A DNA stretch of 64,000 nt. It comes from Rhizobium sp. 32-5/1 (GTDB lineage: Bacteria > Pseudomonadota > Alphaproteobacteria > Rhizobiales > Rhizobiaceae). Below are positions 46,710 to 56,938 of the stretch, one piece after another. The notes under the pieces are model-generated. The model ran no database searches and was not told where the DNA came from. It worked only from the letters and a program-made list of their open reading frames with translations. Every line of letters starts with the position of its first letter. The first letter of the stretch is position 1. The stretch spans positions 3,164,501 to 3,228,500 of the forward strand of contig NZ_CP120638.1 of the NCBI RefSeq assembly GCF_029537235.1. Reading direction: 5' to 3'. The position numbers were made by a program, and so were the translations under genes.

Positions 46710-47273
46710 ATGAAAATCAACGGCAATGAAATACGCCCGGGTAGCGTTATCGAGCACAATGGCGGGCTCTGGGCCGCCGTGAAGTCGACGACGGTTAAGC
46801 CTGGCAAGGGCGGTGCCTTCAATCAGGTCGAGCTGAAGAACCTGATCGACGGAACGAAGCTCAACGAGCGCTTTCGTTCCTCCGAGACGGTCGAACTCGT
46901 CAGCCTCGAACTGAAGGAATTCCAGTTCCTGTTCGAGCAGGGCGAGGCGCTGGTTTTCATGAACATCGAGAACTACGAGCAGCTGGAGCTGCAGAAGGAT
47001 TTCGTCGGCGACCGCGCCACCTTCCTGCAGGACGGCATGATGGTAACGGTCAAGCTCTATGATGAAAAGCCGATTGGCATCTCGCTGCCGGACCAAGTCG
47101 TTCTGACGATCGCCGAGGCCGATCCGGTGGTCAAGGGCCAGACGGCCGCCTCTTCCTACAAGCCGGCGATCATGGAAAATGGCGTGCGCGTCATGGTTCC
47201 GCCGTTCATCGCCACCGGCGAGCGCATTCTCGTCGATACCAACGAAATCACCTATCTTCGCCGCGCGGACTGA
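46710..47273 (+). CDS. efp: Elongation factor P
   Basis: Helps ribosomes through polyproline stalls. The 187-residue protein starts [20 protein letters not shown] and has the loop with the modified lysine, [20 protein letters not shown]. The C-terminal blocks [18 protein letters not shown] and [20 protein letters not shown] are typical. The ATG at 46710 matches the family start; an upstream ATG at 46683 adds nine residues. suhB follows on the same strand. Confidence 0.95.
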   Translation: MKINGNEIRPGSVIEHNGGLWAAVKSTTVKPGKGGAFNQVELKNLIDGTKLNERFRSSETVELVSLELKEFQFLFEQGEALVFMNIENYEQLELQKDFVGDRATFLQDGMMVTVKLYDEKPIGISLPDQVVLTIAEADPVVKGQTAASSYKPAIMENGVRVMVPPFIATGERILVDTNEITYLRRAD

Positions 47274-47344
47274 TCTGCGGCGGCACAGTCAATTGATCCC
47301 GTCGGTTCACCCGGTCGTCGGTTCATAGTCCAAGGAAAGCCAAG

Positions 47345-48145
47345 ATGGCACGTTCTGCTCTTCTCAATGTCATGGTTCAAGCCGCCTTCAAGGCCGGCAA
47401 GTCTCTGTCGCGCGATTTCGGCGAAGTGCAGAACCTGCAGGTTTCGCTGAAAGGTCCCGGCGACTACGTCTCCCAGGCCGACCGCAAGGCTGAGAAACTG
47501 ATCCGCGAGGAACTGCTGAAGGCTCGCCCGACCTATGGTTTTCTTGGCGAGGAGAGCAAAGAAATCATCGGCACGGATGGCGCCCATCGCTGGATCGTCG
47601 ATCCGCTGGATGGCACGACGAACTTCCTGCACGGCATCCCGCATTTTGCGATCTCGATCGCGCTCGAGCGCCAAGGCGAGATTGCCTGTGCTGTCATCCT
47701 CAACCCGGCAACAGACGAACTCTACACCGCCGAGCGCGGCGGCGGCGCCTTCCTCAATGATCGCCGGCTGCGCGTCGCAGCCCGCAAGAGCCTGTCGGAC
47801 GCCGTCATCGCCACCGGCACGCCGCATCTCGGCCATGGCAATCACGGGACCTATCTTGTCGAACAGCGCCATGTAATGGGCGAAGTCGCCGGCATGCGCT
47901 GCCTCGGTGCCGCCTCGCTGAACCTGGCTTACGTGGCAGCCGGCCGTGTCGACGGTTACTGGGAGCGCGGCCTGTCGTCCTGGGACATTGCCGCCGGCAT
48001 GCTGCTGATTCGCGAGGCGGGTGGCTGGGTGACCGATCTCGATGGCGGCAACAAGTCGATGGAAGACGGAACCATCGTTGCCGGCAACGAATATATCCGC
48101 AAGGCGTTGCAGGAAGTCGTGCGTCGCCCGATCCCCGGCAAGTAA
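47345..48145 (+). CDS. suhB: Inositol monophosphatase family protein
   Basis: A 266-residue Mg-dependent phosphatase. The metal-site motifs are FLGEESKEIIGTDGAHRW, IVDPLDGTTNFLHGIPHF and SSWDIAAGMLLIREAGGWV. It removes phosphate from inositol 1-phosphate, and the family also acts in transcript and ribosome quality (SuhB). The gene order efp-suhB is common in rhizobia. Confidence 0.95.
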   Translation: MARSALLNVMVQAAFKAGKSLSRDFGEVQNLQVSLKGPGDYVSQADRKAEKLIREELLKARPTYGFLGEESKEIIGTDGAHRWIVDPLDGTTNFLHGIPHFAISIALERQGEIACAVILNPATDELYTAERGGGAFLNDRRLRVAARKSLSDAVIATGTPHLGHGNHGTYLVEQRHVMGEVAGMRCLGAASLNLAYVAAGRVDGYWERGLSSWDIAAGMLLIREAGGWVTDLDGGNKSMEDGTIVAGNEYIRKALQEVVRRPIPGK

Positions 48146-48320
48146 CGAAAAAATTCGCTAAATTCCGGCATCGGGCGCACTTGCCTGAATGTCGGCAATG
48201 CGTTGTTTTCCCTTCAATTCGGCACAAAGTTGATCTAGTCTCCCGGCAAGTGCGCAAGGGCCATCGGCCCGGGCGCCCTTTATCATGTGCATTCGTGCCT
48301 TAATCGGAGAGCAACGTCCT

Positions 48321-49427
48321 ATGGCGAAACTGAAACTGTCGGGATGGGATGCCGCCGGAGAGACCGGGGAAGGTTACAATCCCAACAAGCTCTCCAGCCC
48401 GATGAGCTTCTTCTGGACGATGATTATCTTCCTCATCATCGTCGGCTTCGTTGGCGCCATCCTGTTTCGCCAGGCCCAGACCGCCTTCCTCGCCAATCCC
48501 GGACTGAACGGGCTGATCGCCGGTGTGCTGCTGATCGGTGCCCTTCTGGTCTTCAGCCATGTGCTCAGTCTCAGGCCGGAAGTGCGCTGGTTCAATTCGT
48601 TCCGCGCGGCGGGCAGTGCCGACAAGGTCGGTCGCGACCCGGTGCTTCTGGCACCGATGCGGGCGCTGATCGGTCAGCGTCATTCGATGACGATCTCGAC
48701 CACTGCGTTGCGCTCGATCCTCGATTCGATCGCGACCCGTCTCGACGAATCCCGCGATACCTCGCGCTATCTCATCGGTCTTCTTGTCTTTCTCGGCCTG
48801 CTCGGTACCTTCTGGGGCCTGCTTGGCACCATCGGCTCGATCAACACCGTCATCCAGTCGCTTGATGCCGGATCCGGCGGCACGGAAGATGTGCTGGCGG
48901 CACTCAAAAGCGGACTTTCGGCGCCGCTATCTGGAATGGGCACGGCCTTTTCGACATCGCTCTTCGGCCTTTCCGGCTCGCTGATCCTCGGCTTCCTCGA
49001 CCTTCAGGCCGGCAGGGCGCAAAATCGCTTCTATACCGAGCTTGAAAACTGGCTTTCCTCCGTCACCGACGTCAGCTCGGATCTTTCCTCTTCTTCTGAC
49101 GGCCAAGGCATGGTTGCGCCGATCGAAGGGCTGCGCGAACTCACCGAGCAACTGTCGCGGCTCAATCATGATGGCGGGATGAACCAGCGGACCACGGCGG
49201 CCATGGCCAGCCTTGCCGAAGGCATTCAGGGTCTTGTCAAGAACATGCGCGGCGAGCAGCAGATGCTGCGCGACTGGATCGAGGCGCAGCAGGAAGAGGC
49301 GCGCTCCATGCGCAAGACGCTCGACAAGCTTGCCGCGCGCATCGGCCACACCGACAAGATTGCGGTCCATGCCGAAAAACCTGCGCATACCAAGCATGTG
49401 CGCGCCGACGAAGTCGGAGGGGAATAG
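48321..49427 (+). CDS. MotA/TolQ/ExbB-type proton channel protein with a long C-terminal tail
   Basis: A 368-residue membrane protein. Transmembrane segments are at about 28-48 (FFWTMIIFLIIVGFVGAILF), 58-78, and 160-180 (LIGLLVFLGLLGTFWGLLGT) and about 205-230. The MotA-ExbB domain is shown by LGTFWGLLGTIGSINTV and LSGMGTAFSTSLFGLSGSL. A polar tail of about 130 residues (coiled coil around RTTAAMASLAEGIQGLVKNM) follows. The MotB-type OmpA gene starts 3 bases later, so the pair forms a stator-like unit. No flagellar or phage-defence gene is adjacent. Confidence 0.88.
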   Translation: MAKLKLSGWDAAGETGEGYNPNKLSSPMSFFWTMIIFLIIVGFVGAILFRQAQTAFLANPGLNGLIAGVLLIGALLVFSHVLSLRPEVRWFNSFRAAGSADKVGRDPVLLAPMRALIGQRHSMTISTTALRSILDSIATRLDESRDTSRYLIGLLVFLGLLGTFWGLLGTIGSINTVIQSLDAGSGGTEDVLAALKSGLSAPLSGMGTAFSTSLFGLSGSLILGFLDLQAGRAQNRFYTELENWLSSVTDVSSDLSSSSDGQGMVAPIEGLRELTEQLSRLNHDGGMNQRTTAAMASLAEGIQGLVKNMRGEQQMLRDWIEAQQEEARSMRKTLDKLAARIGHTDKIAVHAEKPAHTKHVRADEVGGE

Positions 49428-49430
49428 CCG

Positions 49431-50462
49431 ATGGCGCTGGCGCGGAAGGGCCGTTCCCAGAGAACCATTGATTACTGGCCGGGCTTCGTCGATGCCCTAT
49501 CGACGCTGCTGCTCTCGATCATGTTCCTGCTCACCGTTTTCGTGCTTGGCCAGTTCCTGCTCAGCCGTGAGATTAGCGGTAAGGATGATGTGCTGAACCG
49601 GCTGAACAGCCAGATCAACGAATTGACGCAACTGCTCGCGCTCGAAAAGGGCAGCAACCAGGATCTCGAGGATTCGCTGGCCAATCTTCAGGCGTCGCTT
49701 GCCACCTCGGAAGGCGAGCGCTCGCGTCTGCAGTCTCTGCTCGATCAGGGCAGCGGCAGTTCGGAAGCTGCGACCCAGCGGATCGGCGACCTGACCGGCC
49801 AGCTGGAATCGGCCAATGAGGCCAGCACACGAGCGATGAGCCAGATCGACCTGCTCAACCAGCAGATCGCCGCCCTGCGCAGCCAGATCGCGGCAATAGA
49901 GGGCGCGCTCCAGGCCTCGGAGGCCAAGGACGAGTCGTCGCAGACGAAGATCGCCGATCTCGGCCGGCGCCTGAATGTCGCGCTGGCGCAGCGCGTGCAG
50001 GAACTCAATCGTTATCGCTCGGACTTCTTCGGTCGGCTGCGCGAAATCCTCTCGGACCGCGAGAATATCCGCATCGTCGGCGACCGCTTCGTCTTCCAGT
50101 CGGAAGTCCTGTTTCCCTCCGGCGGCAACGAGCTCAACCCGGCGGGCCAGGAAGAGATGGGCAAACTTGCGGCCGCCCTTCTCGACCTTGCCAAGGAAAT
50201 TCCCGCCGAAATCAACTGGGTCCTGCGTGTCGATGGGCATACCGACAATGTGCCGCTCTCCGGTACCGGCCGCTACGTGGATAACTGGGAGCTTTCCTCC
50301 GCACGCGCGACATCGGTCGTCAAGTTCCTTATCTCCCGCGGCGTGCCTGCGGACCGCCTGGTCGCTGCAGGCTTCGGTGAATTCCAGCCGATTGCCGAGG
50401 GCGACAGCAAGGAAGCCCGCGACCAGAACCGCAGGATCGAGCTGAAGCTTACCGAGAAGTAG
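49431..50462 (+). CDS. MotB/OmpA-type peptidoglycan-binding protein
   Basis: A 343-residue protein with one N-terminal helix (ALSTLLLSIMFLLTVFVLGQ), a long coiled coil (about 60-185, SQINELTQLLALEKGSNQDL and similar) and a C-terminal OmpA domain (NWVLRVDGHTDNVPLSGTGR, ATSVVKFLISRGVPADRLVA, QNRRIELKLTEK). It anchors the MotA-like partner to peptidoglycan. The coiled coil is much longer than in flagellar MotB. Confidence 0.9.
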   Translation: MALARKGRSQRTIDYWPGFVDALSTLLLSIMFLLTVFVLGQFLLSREISGKDDVLNRLNSQINELTQLLALEKGSNQDLEDSLANLQASLATSEGERSRLQSLLDQGSGSSEAATQRIGDLTGQLESANEASTRAMSQIDLLNQQIAALRSQIAAIEGALQASEAKDESSQTKIADLGRRLNVALAQRVQELNRYRSDFFGRLREILSDRENIRIVGDRFVFQSEVLFPSGGNELNPAGQEEMGKLAAALLDLAKEIPAEINWVLRVDGHTDNVPLSGTGRYVDNWELSSARATSVVKFLISRGVPADRLVAAGFGEFQPIAEGDSKEARDQNRRIELKLTEK

Positions 50463-50565
50463 CGGTTCCCGGTGTTCTATTGGGCAGGAACAGTGTTCTG
50501 CCTGATTGCGCTTACGTTTACGTGTTCGTAAGCTGATGATCGATGCGGACAGGGAGGAGATGCGG

Positions 50566-52202
50566 ATGAATTGCGACGTGCTTGTCGTTGGGGCAGGGCT
50601 TGCGGGGCTGGTTGCGGCCACGGAGGCTGCGGATCGCGGCCGCAAGGTGATCGTGCTCGACCAGGAGGGAGAGCAGAACCTCGGCGGGCAGGCCTTCTGG
50701 TCGCTGGGCGGCCTGTTTTTCATCGACAGCCCTGAGCAGCGCCTGATGCGCATCCGTGACAGCCATGATCTGGCCTTTCAGGACTGGATGGGGTCGGCGG
50801 GCTTCGACCGGCCGGAGGATCACTGGCCACGGCTCTGGGCCGAGGCCTATCTGAATTTTGCTGCCGGTGAGAAGCGCTCGTGGCTGCATGCCATGGGCAT
50901 GCGCTGGTTTCCCGTCGTCGGCTGGGCCGAGCGGGGCGGGGGCTTGCCCATGGCCACGGCAACTCGGTCCCCCGGTTCCATGTGACCTGGGGCACGGGAC
51001 CTGCGGTACTCGAACCCTTCATTCGCCGCGCCCGCGAAGCCGAAAGCCGGGGACTGATCCGCTTCCGCTTTCGCCACCAGGTCGATGAACTCATCATCAT
51101 CAACGGCCGGGTCGTGGGTGCGCGCGGCTCGGAACTGCGGCAGGACGATTGCCTGCGCGGGCAAAGGAGCAACCGCGAAATTACCGGTGATTTCGAGATT
51201 GCGGCCGGTTCCGTGATCGTCACTGCCGGCGGTATCGGCGGCAATCACGATCTGGTGCGCCGCAACTGGCCGGTGGAGCGGCTGGGGCCAGCGCCGCAAT
51301 CCATGGTCAGCGGCGTACCGCACCATGTCGATGGCCGCATGCTGGAGATCTCTGGTCGCGCACGCGGCGCGATCATCAATGCCGACCGGATGTGGCACTA
51401 TACCGAAGGCATCCGAAATTTCGATCCGATCTGGCCGAACCATGGCATCCGCATTCTTCCCGGCCCATCCTCCTTCTGGTGCGATGCGGATGGAAAACGC
51501 TTTTCGGCGCCCGCCATGCCCGGCTTCGATACGCTGGGTACACTGAAGGCGATCCGCCAAGGCGGCAATGAATACAGCTGGTTCATCCTGACCAAGGCGA
51601 TCATCAAAAAGGAGTTCGCGCTTTCGGGGTCGGAGCAGAACCCGGATATTACCGGGAAAGACATCCGCCTGCTGCTGAAGCGGCTCGGGAAGAGCCCGCC
51701 GGCCCCGGTACAGGCCTTTATGGACAAAGGCGAGGACTTCGTCGTGCGCAATCGTCTGGAGGAGCTTGTGCAGGGGATGAATGCCATCACCGGCGAGGAC
51801 AGGCTTTCCGTGCGGCATCTTCGCCACCAACTTGAGGCACGCGACCGGGAGGTGGCAAATGCCTTTTCCAAGGATGCGCAGGTCACTGCGATTCGAGGTG
51901 CGAGGGGCTATCTTGGCGACCGCCTGATGCGCACCGCCAAGCCGCATCGCATTCTCGATCCGAAGGCAGGGCCGCTGATTGCCGTGCGGCTGCATATCCT
52001 CACCCGCAAGACGCTGGGTGGATTACAGACCGATTTGTCCGGACGGGTGCTCGAGCTTTCCGGCGAGCCGGTGCCGGGGCTTTACGCAGCGGGCGAGATC
52101 GCCGGCTTCGGCGGTGGCGGCATGCACGGCTACAATGCGCTGGAAGGTACCTTTCTCGGCGGCTGCATCTTCTCCGGCCGTGTCGCCGGCCGGAGCGTCT
52201 GA
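50566..52202 (+). CDS. FAD-dependent dehydrogenase (3-ketosteroid dehydrogenase-like); one frameshift
   Basis: A flavoprotein of the FAD_binding_2 group. The FAD loop is CDVLVVGAGLAGLVAATEAA at the N-terminus, and the C-terminal FAD contact is GLYAAGEIAGFGGGGMHGYN. These resemble KsdD-type and fumarate-reductase-type dehydrogenases; the substrate is unknown. The frame breaks at a G5 run (50938-50942); one more G gives RGGGLAHGHGNSVPRFHVTW. The whole protein is about 545 residues. I chose ATG 50566 for its spacing from ggaggag. The gene is convergent with the Bug-type binding protein. Confidence 0.85.
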
Positions 52203-52224
52203 TCCAGACTGTGAAGGCTGACGA

Positions 52225-53217
52225 TCAATCCATCTGGACGTTGGCGTCCTTGACGACCGGCGTCCACTTGGCAAGTTCGGCCTTCACATGCGCCGCCAGT
52301 TCTTCGGGCGTGGAGCCGACGATGGTGGCACTGAATTCCTTCATGCGTTCCATCACGGTCGGGTCCTTCATGGCATTGTTGGCAGCAGTATTGAGACGCG
52401 CGACGATTTCTGGCGGCGTTCCGGCCGGCGCAAACAGGGCGTTCCAGGTGTAAGTCTCGTAGCCGGGCACGCCTGACTCCGCCATGGTCGGAACATCGGG
52501 GAAGGACGGTGCCCGTTCGGCGGTTGTCACCGCAAGCGCCCGTAGCGTGCCGGCCTTGATGTGGCCCGAGGACGAGGGCAGGTTGTCGAACATGATCGGC
52601 ACCTGGTTGCCGATGACATCGTTCAGCGCCGGACCTGAGCCTTTGTAGGGCACATGCTGCAGGTTGACGCCGGCCATGCTCTTGAAAAGCTCTCCCGAAA
52701 GATGCAGCGGCGTGCCATTGCCGGACGAGGCATAGCTGTACTTGTCGGGGTTTGCCTTGAGGAGTGCTACCAGTTCCTCCACGGTCTTGACTGGCAGTTC
52801 CGGGTTGACGACAAGAACGTTCGGCACCAGCACCAGCAGCGAGATCGGCGCGAAATCCTTTTCCGCATCATAGGGCTTGGTCTTGAGGATCAGCGGGTTC
52901 AGCGCGTGGGTGGCGACGGTCGCCATCAGGATCGTATAACCATCCGGGTCGGCCCGCGCCACATTGGCGGCCCCGAGACTGCCACCGGCACCGCCGACGT
53001 TCTGGACGACCACCTGCTGGCCAAGCTCGTCCGACATCTTCTGCGCGATGATGCGGCCGACGACATCCGTCGATCCGCCGGCGGCAAAGGGAATGACGAG
53101 GGTTACCGGGCGATCCGGAAAACTCTGGGCTTGAGCCGGCATGCCAAAGGCTGCCGAGGCCAGCAGCGAAATACCAAGCGCCAGACCGGCGCGACGGGTT
53201 GTCTTGAAAACGGCCAT
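52225..53217 (-). CDS. Tripartite tricarboxylate transporter substrate-binding protein (Bug family)
   Basis: A 330-residue periplasmic binding protein. Signal peptide to about residue 31 (LASAAFGMPAQA). The Bug-family blocks are FPDRPVTLVIPFAAGGSTDV, VVVQNVGGAGGSLGAANVAR, YASSGNGTPLHLSGELFK and VPYKGSGPALNDVIGNQVPI. Such proteins bind carboxylates or aromatic acids. The membrane partners (TctA/TctB) are not adjacent, so it is an orphan. A ggaggag site precedes ATG 53217. Confidence 0.93.
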   Translation of the reverse strand: MAVFKTTRRAGLALGISLLASAAFGMPAQAQSFPDRPVTLVIPFAAGGSTDVVGRIIAQKMSDELGQQVVVQNVGGAGGSLGAANVARADPDGYTILMATVATHALNPLILKTKPYDAEKDFAPISLLVLVPNVLVVNPELPVKTVEELVALLKANPDKYSYASSGNGTPLHLSGELFKSMAGVNLQHVPYKGSGPALNDVIGNQVPIMFDNLPSSSGHIKAGTLRALAVTTAERAPSFPDVPTMAESGVPGYETYTWNALFAPAGTPPEIVARLNTAANNAMKDPTVMERMKEFSATIVGSTPEELAAHVKAELAKWTPVVKDANVQMD

Positions 53218-53395
53218 TCGAATCTCCTCCCAGAAATCAACAGGCAAACTATCCGTCCCCCGCAGGGCGATCGAAAAAAGCATATCGGGCAATGATCGGC
53301 AAAAACAAGGGCTGCCCGGGCGGCGGGCTTCAGTCTATCGACTAAAGTCTTGTGTCTTTCGGATGTGGCGCCATGGCAAGCTGATACGGCGGGCC

Positions 53396-55197
53396 TCAGC
53401 CGCCGGCGGCCAGCAGCAGATTATCAGATCCCTGATCGAACTGCAGGCGGGCGAGCTTGGCATAGAGGCCTCCCTGACGCACGAGGGCTGCATGGGTGCC
53501 TTCCTCGACGATGCGGCCCTGATCCATGACGAGGATGCGGTCGGCCTTCAGCACGGTTGCCAGCCTGTGGGCGATGACCAGCGTGGTGCGGTTCTGCATC
53601 AGGCCGTCGAGTGCCTTTTGAACGAGCGTTTCGCTCTCCGCATCCAACGCGGAGGTCGCTTCATCGAGCAGCAGGATCGGCGCATCCTTGAGGATGGCGC
53701 GGGCGATGGCAATGCGCTGGCGCTGGCCCCGGAGAGCGTGATGCCGCGCTCTCCGACCGGCGTGTCATAGCCCTGATCGAGCCTTGCGATGAATTCATCG
53801 GCCTGAGCCGCAACCGCTGCGGCCTGCACCAGTTCGCGAGACGCCCCGGGCGAGCCGAAAGCGATATTGTCATGGATTGAGCTGGCGAAGATGGTGACAT
53901 CCTGCGGCACGATGGCGATGCGGGCGCGCAGATCCTTCGGGTCGACCGCGCGCGCATCCACACCGTCAACGGTGATGGCGCCGCCGACGGGATCGTAGAA
54001 GCGCAAGAGCAGTGAGAAGACCGTACTCTTGCCGGCGCCTGATGGCCCGACAATGGCGACGGTTTCGCCTGAATTCACCGTGAAGCTCAGGCCATGCACG
54101 CTCTTGTAATCCGGTCGCGACGGATAGGCGAAGTGCACGTCATCAAAGGCAACGCCGCCGCTGGCCGGTTGCGGCATCGAAAGCGGATGTTCCGGCGCCA
54201 CGATCTCAGGCACCTCGGCCAGAAGTTCGTTCAATCGCTCGGCTGCGCCGGCTGCCTGTGAGAGTTCGCCCCAGACCTCCGAGAGCGCGCCAAGCGCACC
54301 GGCGGCAAAGACGGAGTACAGCAGGAACTGGCCAAGCGTGCCTGGCGAAAGATTGCCCGCAAGTACATCCTGTGCGCCGAACCACAGCACGGCAACGACG
54401 CTGCCGAAAACCATGGTGATGGCAAAGGCGGTGAGCACCGAGCGCGCCTTGATGGCGGCGCGGGCGGCATTATAGGCGCTTTCCACCGCGCTGCCGTAGC
54501 GGGCCTGGGCGGCGGCCTCGCCATTGAAGGCCTGCATGGTTCGGGCTGCGGAAATTGCCTCTCCAGCATAGGCCGATGCGGTTGCCAGCGTATCCTGCGC
54601 CTCGCGCGAACGGCGGCGCACCGAGCGGCCGAAGCCGACCAGCGGGAAGACGATGATGGGGATTGCCGCAATCACCAGGCTCGACAGCTTCGGGCTCGTA
54701 TAGACCATCATGCCGATGGCGCCGAGACACAGGATGGTGTTGCGCAGTGCAACCGAGGCCGTGGCGCCAACCGCGGACTTGATCTGCGTGGCGTCGGCCG
54801 TCAGCCGCGAGACGATCTCGCCCGACTGGTTGACGTCGAAGAAGGAGGGCGAAAGACGCGTGACATGATCGAAGACTTCGCGGCGCAGATCCGAGACAAT
54901 GCGTTCGCCGAGCGTGATGACGAAATAGTATCGGGCAGCGCTGGCCAGCGCCAGGACGATGGCGAGCACCATCAGCATGGTGAAATAGGTGTTGATGAAG
55001 CCGGAATCGGAATTGGAGAAACCATGGTCGATCATTCGGCGCACAGCCATGGGCAGGGTGAGCGTCGTGGCAGCGGCTATCGAGAGCGAAATAACGGCGC
55101 CGATGACGAGATACCGATAACGCATGATATACGGCAACAGCTTGGCCAGCGGCCGGACAGATTTGCGCTCAGCCGGCGAAACGACCTTGTTTGACAC
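53396..55197 (-). CDS. ABC exporter (MsbA-like, fused membrane and ATPase domains); one frameshift
   Basis: A half-transporter of about 600 residues. Six membrane segments fill residues 20-320, then the ATPase has Walker A ([20 protein letters not shown]), the Q-loop ([20 protein letters not shown]), and Walker B ([20 protein letters not shown]). The frame breaks at a C4 run (53727-53730) in the signature motif; one more G on the coding strand gives [21 protein letters not shown] chose GTG 55197, which follows gggggt; an ATG at 55248 adds 17 residues. The cargo is probably a lipid or drug-like molecule but not deduced. Confidence 0.9.
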
Positions 55198-55417
55198 GTA
55201 ACCCCCAATCGCCAAGGGAAAGCCGGCTTTTCTCGCACAACTCGCCATTCGCGGTACTTGTTATCCTGATAGTCATCCTGTATAGGCACGGCATCAAATT
55301 GGGAAGCCGTAGCCAGTCAGGCGGTCTGCGGCATCATTTACGTGTTTGGTCCGGATGCTGCAATGGCCCGCAATGGGGCTTGCGACAATTGGACCCTGGA
55401 CCTGCAGGAAGATTGTT

Positions 55418-55639
55418 ATGAAGGCGAATATCCATCCCGCGTACCACATGATCAAGGTTGTCATGACTGATGGCACCGAATACGAAACCCGCTCGACCTG
55501 GGGTTCGGAAGGTCAGACCATGAATTTGGAAATCGACCCGACCTCGCACCCGGCCTGGACCGGCGGCAACCAGCAGATGCTGGACCGTGGTGGCCGTGTT
55601 TCGAAGTTCAAGAAGCGCTTCGAAGGCCTCGGCCTCTAA
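55418..55639 (+). CDS. rpmE: Ribosomal protein L31 (cysteine-free form)
   Basis: A 73-residue protein: [20 protein letters not shown], the [20 protein letters not shown] block and a basic tail [11 protein letters not shown]. It lacks the CxxC pairs of the zinc-binding L31, as is usual for alphaproteobacteria. It is divergent from the ABC exporter, and a terminator follows. Confidence 0.95.
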   Translation: MKANIHPAYHMIKVVMTDGTEYETRSTWGSEGQTMNLEIDPTSHPAWTGGNQQMLDRGGRVSKFKKRFEGLGL

Positions 55640-55668
55640 GATCTGTTTTCAGAGATATATCTTCGAAA

Positions 55669-55694
55669 GAGCCCGGTTTGTCCGGGCTTTTTTG
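55669..55694 (+). terminator. Terminator of rpmE
   Basis: agcccgg and ccgggct enclose a tttgt loop and are followed by a T6 run. Confidence 0.85.
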
Positions 55695-55829
55695 TGTGCG
55701 CAACGGGTATCCCATAGTTCCGTACACCCCCGTCGTTCCACAATTCAACACGATGACCAAACTGCGCGAAAGCCGGTGAGCGGTTCTCCGCTCCATCATC
55801 CTGTCTTCTGCGACCGCAACTGTTCCAAC

Positions 55830-55856
55830 AAAAAACCCGGCGCAACGGCCGGGTTG
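55830..55856 (-). terminator. Terminator of the DUF1465 gene
   Basis: On the minus strand cccggccgttgcgccgggtt forms a hairpin followed by a T run. Confidence 0.7.
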
Positions 55857-55883
55857 ATCAGACATCATTTCATATATTGACGT

Positions 55884-56402
55884 TCAGCTTGCGCCAAAGG
55901 CCGTCTGCAAGAGGCTAAGCTGTGCCTTGACGCCATTCTGGTTGTCCGGAACGAAAGCCGACAGATCCTGCGGGCGGTAGATTTCGCGGTCGAGGATGGC
56001 GACGCGATTCTGCAGGCGCAGCGAACGGTCGATCAGATCGCGGAAACCTTCCGGCAGATCGTTCCAGCCCGGTGCCGTGCGATCGACATTGAAGCTGTCG
56101 AGGCGAACCTTGTTTTTCTCGGACAGGACCTGATCGCGGCTCATCTCGCCATTGTTGACGGCGCGCTGCAGCAGAAGCCAGGAAGCCATCTGCATCAGAC
56201 GTGTCGTGAGGCGCATCGATTCGGCCGCGTACAACACCGAGGCCATGCGCGGCATGACTTTTGACGCAGCGCGGCCGGGACCATCGAGATAGCTCGCTGT
56301 TTCTTCAACCAGACCCATGCCTTCGGAATAGAGCGCCTTGAACTGCGCAGAAGACGCAGCGTGCCCCGCGAAGCTCACAGTATTCAATCCCCGTTCGGAC
56401 AT
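55884..56402 (-). CDS. DUF1465 family protein (RcdA-like)
   Basis: A 172-residue helical protein with the family blocks FKALYSEGMGLVEETASYLD, AESMRLTTRLMQMASWLLLQ, RAVNNGEMSRDQVLSEKNKV and DRSLRLQNRVAILDREIYRP. In Caulobacter the family member RcdA is an adaptor for ClpXP breakdown of CtrA; the same role is possible here but not shown. It stands alone between two terminators. Confidence 0.87.
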   Translation of the reverse strand: MSERGLNTVSFAGHAASSAQFKALYSEGMGLVEETASYLDGPGRAASKVMPRMASVLYAAESMRLTTRLMQMASWLLLQRAVNNGEMSRDQVLSEKNKVRLDSFNVDRTAPGWNDLPEGFRDLIDRSLRLQNRVAILDREIYRPQDLSAFVPDNQNGVKAQLSLLQTAFGAS

Positions 56403-56749
56403 GTGTTATTTCCCTGGTTAAACGCATCACTTCTAGGTCAGGTAACGGCCGGGTTAACAAAAAGTTTCTTTGGCCCGGCGTCTACAGTCCAAGAATGATC
56501 CCATAGCGCATTTCACGCAAGCCTATTCTTAAGAAAGGGTTAATCTCCACAAGTCTTTGGCGGCTCAGGAAAAAAACACAAAAAAAGAGCCGCAAAGCGG
56601 CTCTCAAGGTAAAACAGGGAGAAAAATCAGACAATTCGCCAATCGGTAAACATCTGAGTCCAGAGCGATCTGGATGGGATAGTAATATCCTGTCAGGCTT
56701 AATGGTCGGTTAATGCACCCGGATTCACGCGGATGTGAAGACTGAAATG
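56403..56749. other. Intergenic region with a terminator, no gene seen
   Basis: This 347-base gap holds the promoter of the DUF1465 gene at its left and a hairpin terminator (56580-56606) for leftward transcription from the DUF1192 gene. It is rich in A and T. No conserved coding frame is seen, and a small RNA is possible but cannot be shown. Confidence 0.4.
56580..56606 (-). terminator. Terminator of the DUF1192 operon
   Basis: On the minus strand agagccgctttgcggctct is followed by a T7 run. Confidence 0.85.
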
Positions 56750-56938
56750 TCAGCGAAAAAGGCTTTCTGCCGCAGAACGGCTGGCCATCTTGCTCTGGCG
56801 CTCCGATTCGAGACGGGCGATCTCCTCTTTCAGGAGGTCGATTCGCGCCGTAAGTTCGTCGGCCGAAAGCAGCGACAGGTCGCAGCCGATCTCGTGTGCC
56901 TTGGGTTTCTTGGGGCGATCATCTTCGAAAAGCGTCAT
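56750..56938 (-). CDS. DUF1192 family small protein
   Basis: A 62-residue protein: MTLFEDDRPKKPKAHEIGCD, LSLLSADELTARIDLLKEEI and ARLESERQSKMASRSAAESL, a short helical (coiled-coil) protein of the DUF1192 family with no known activity. Its start overlaps the stop of the MFS gene (ATGA), so the two are cotranscribed. Confidence 0.9.
   Translation of the reverse strand: MTLFEDDRPKKPKAHEIGCDLSLLSADELTARIDLLKEEIARLESERQSKMASRSAAESLFR

Noticed and set aside
48321..50462. A complete Zorya-type phage defence system
   Set aside because: Only a MotA/OmpA pair is present; no helicase, nuclease or other Zorya partner lies within several kilobases on either side.
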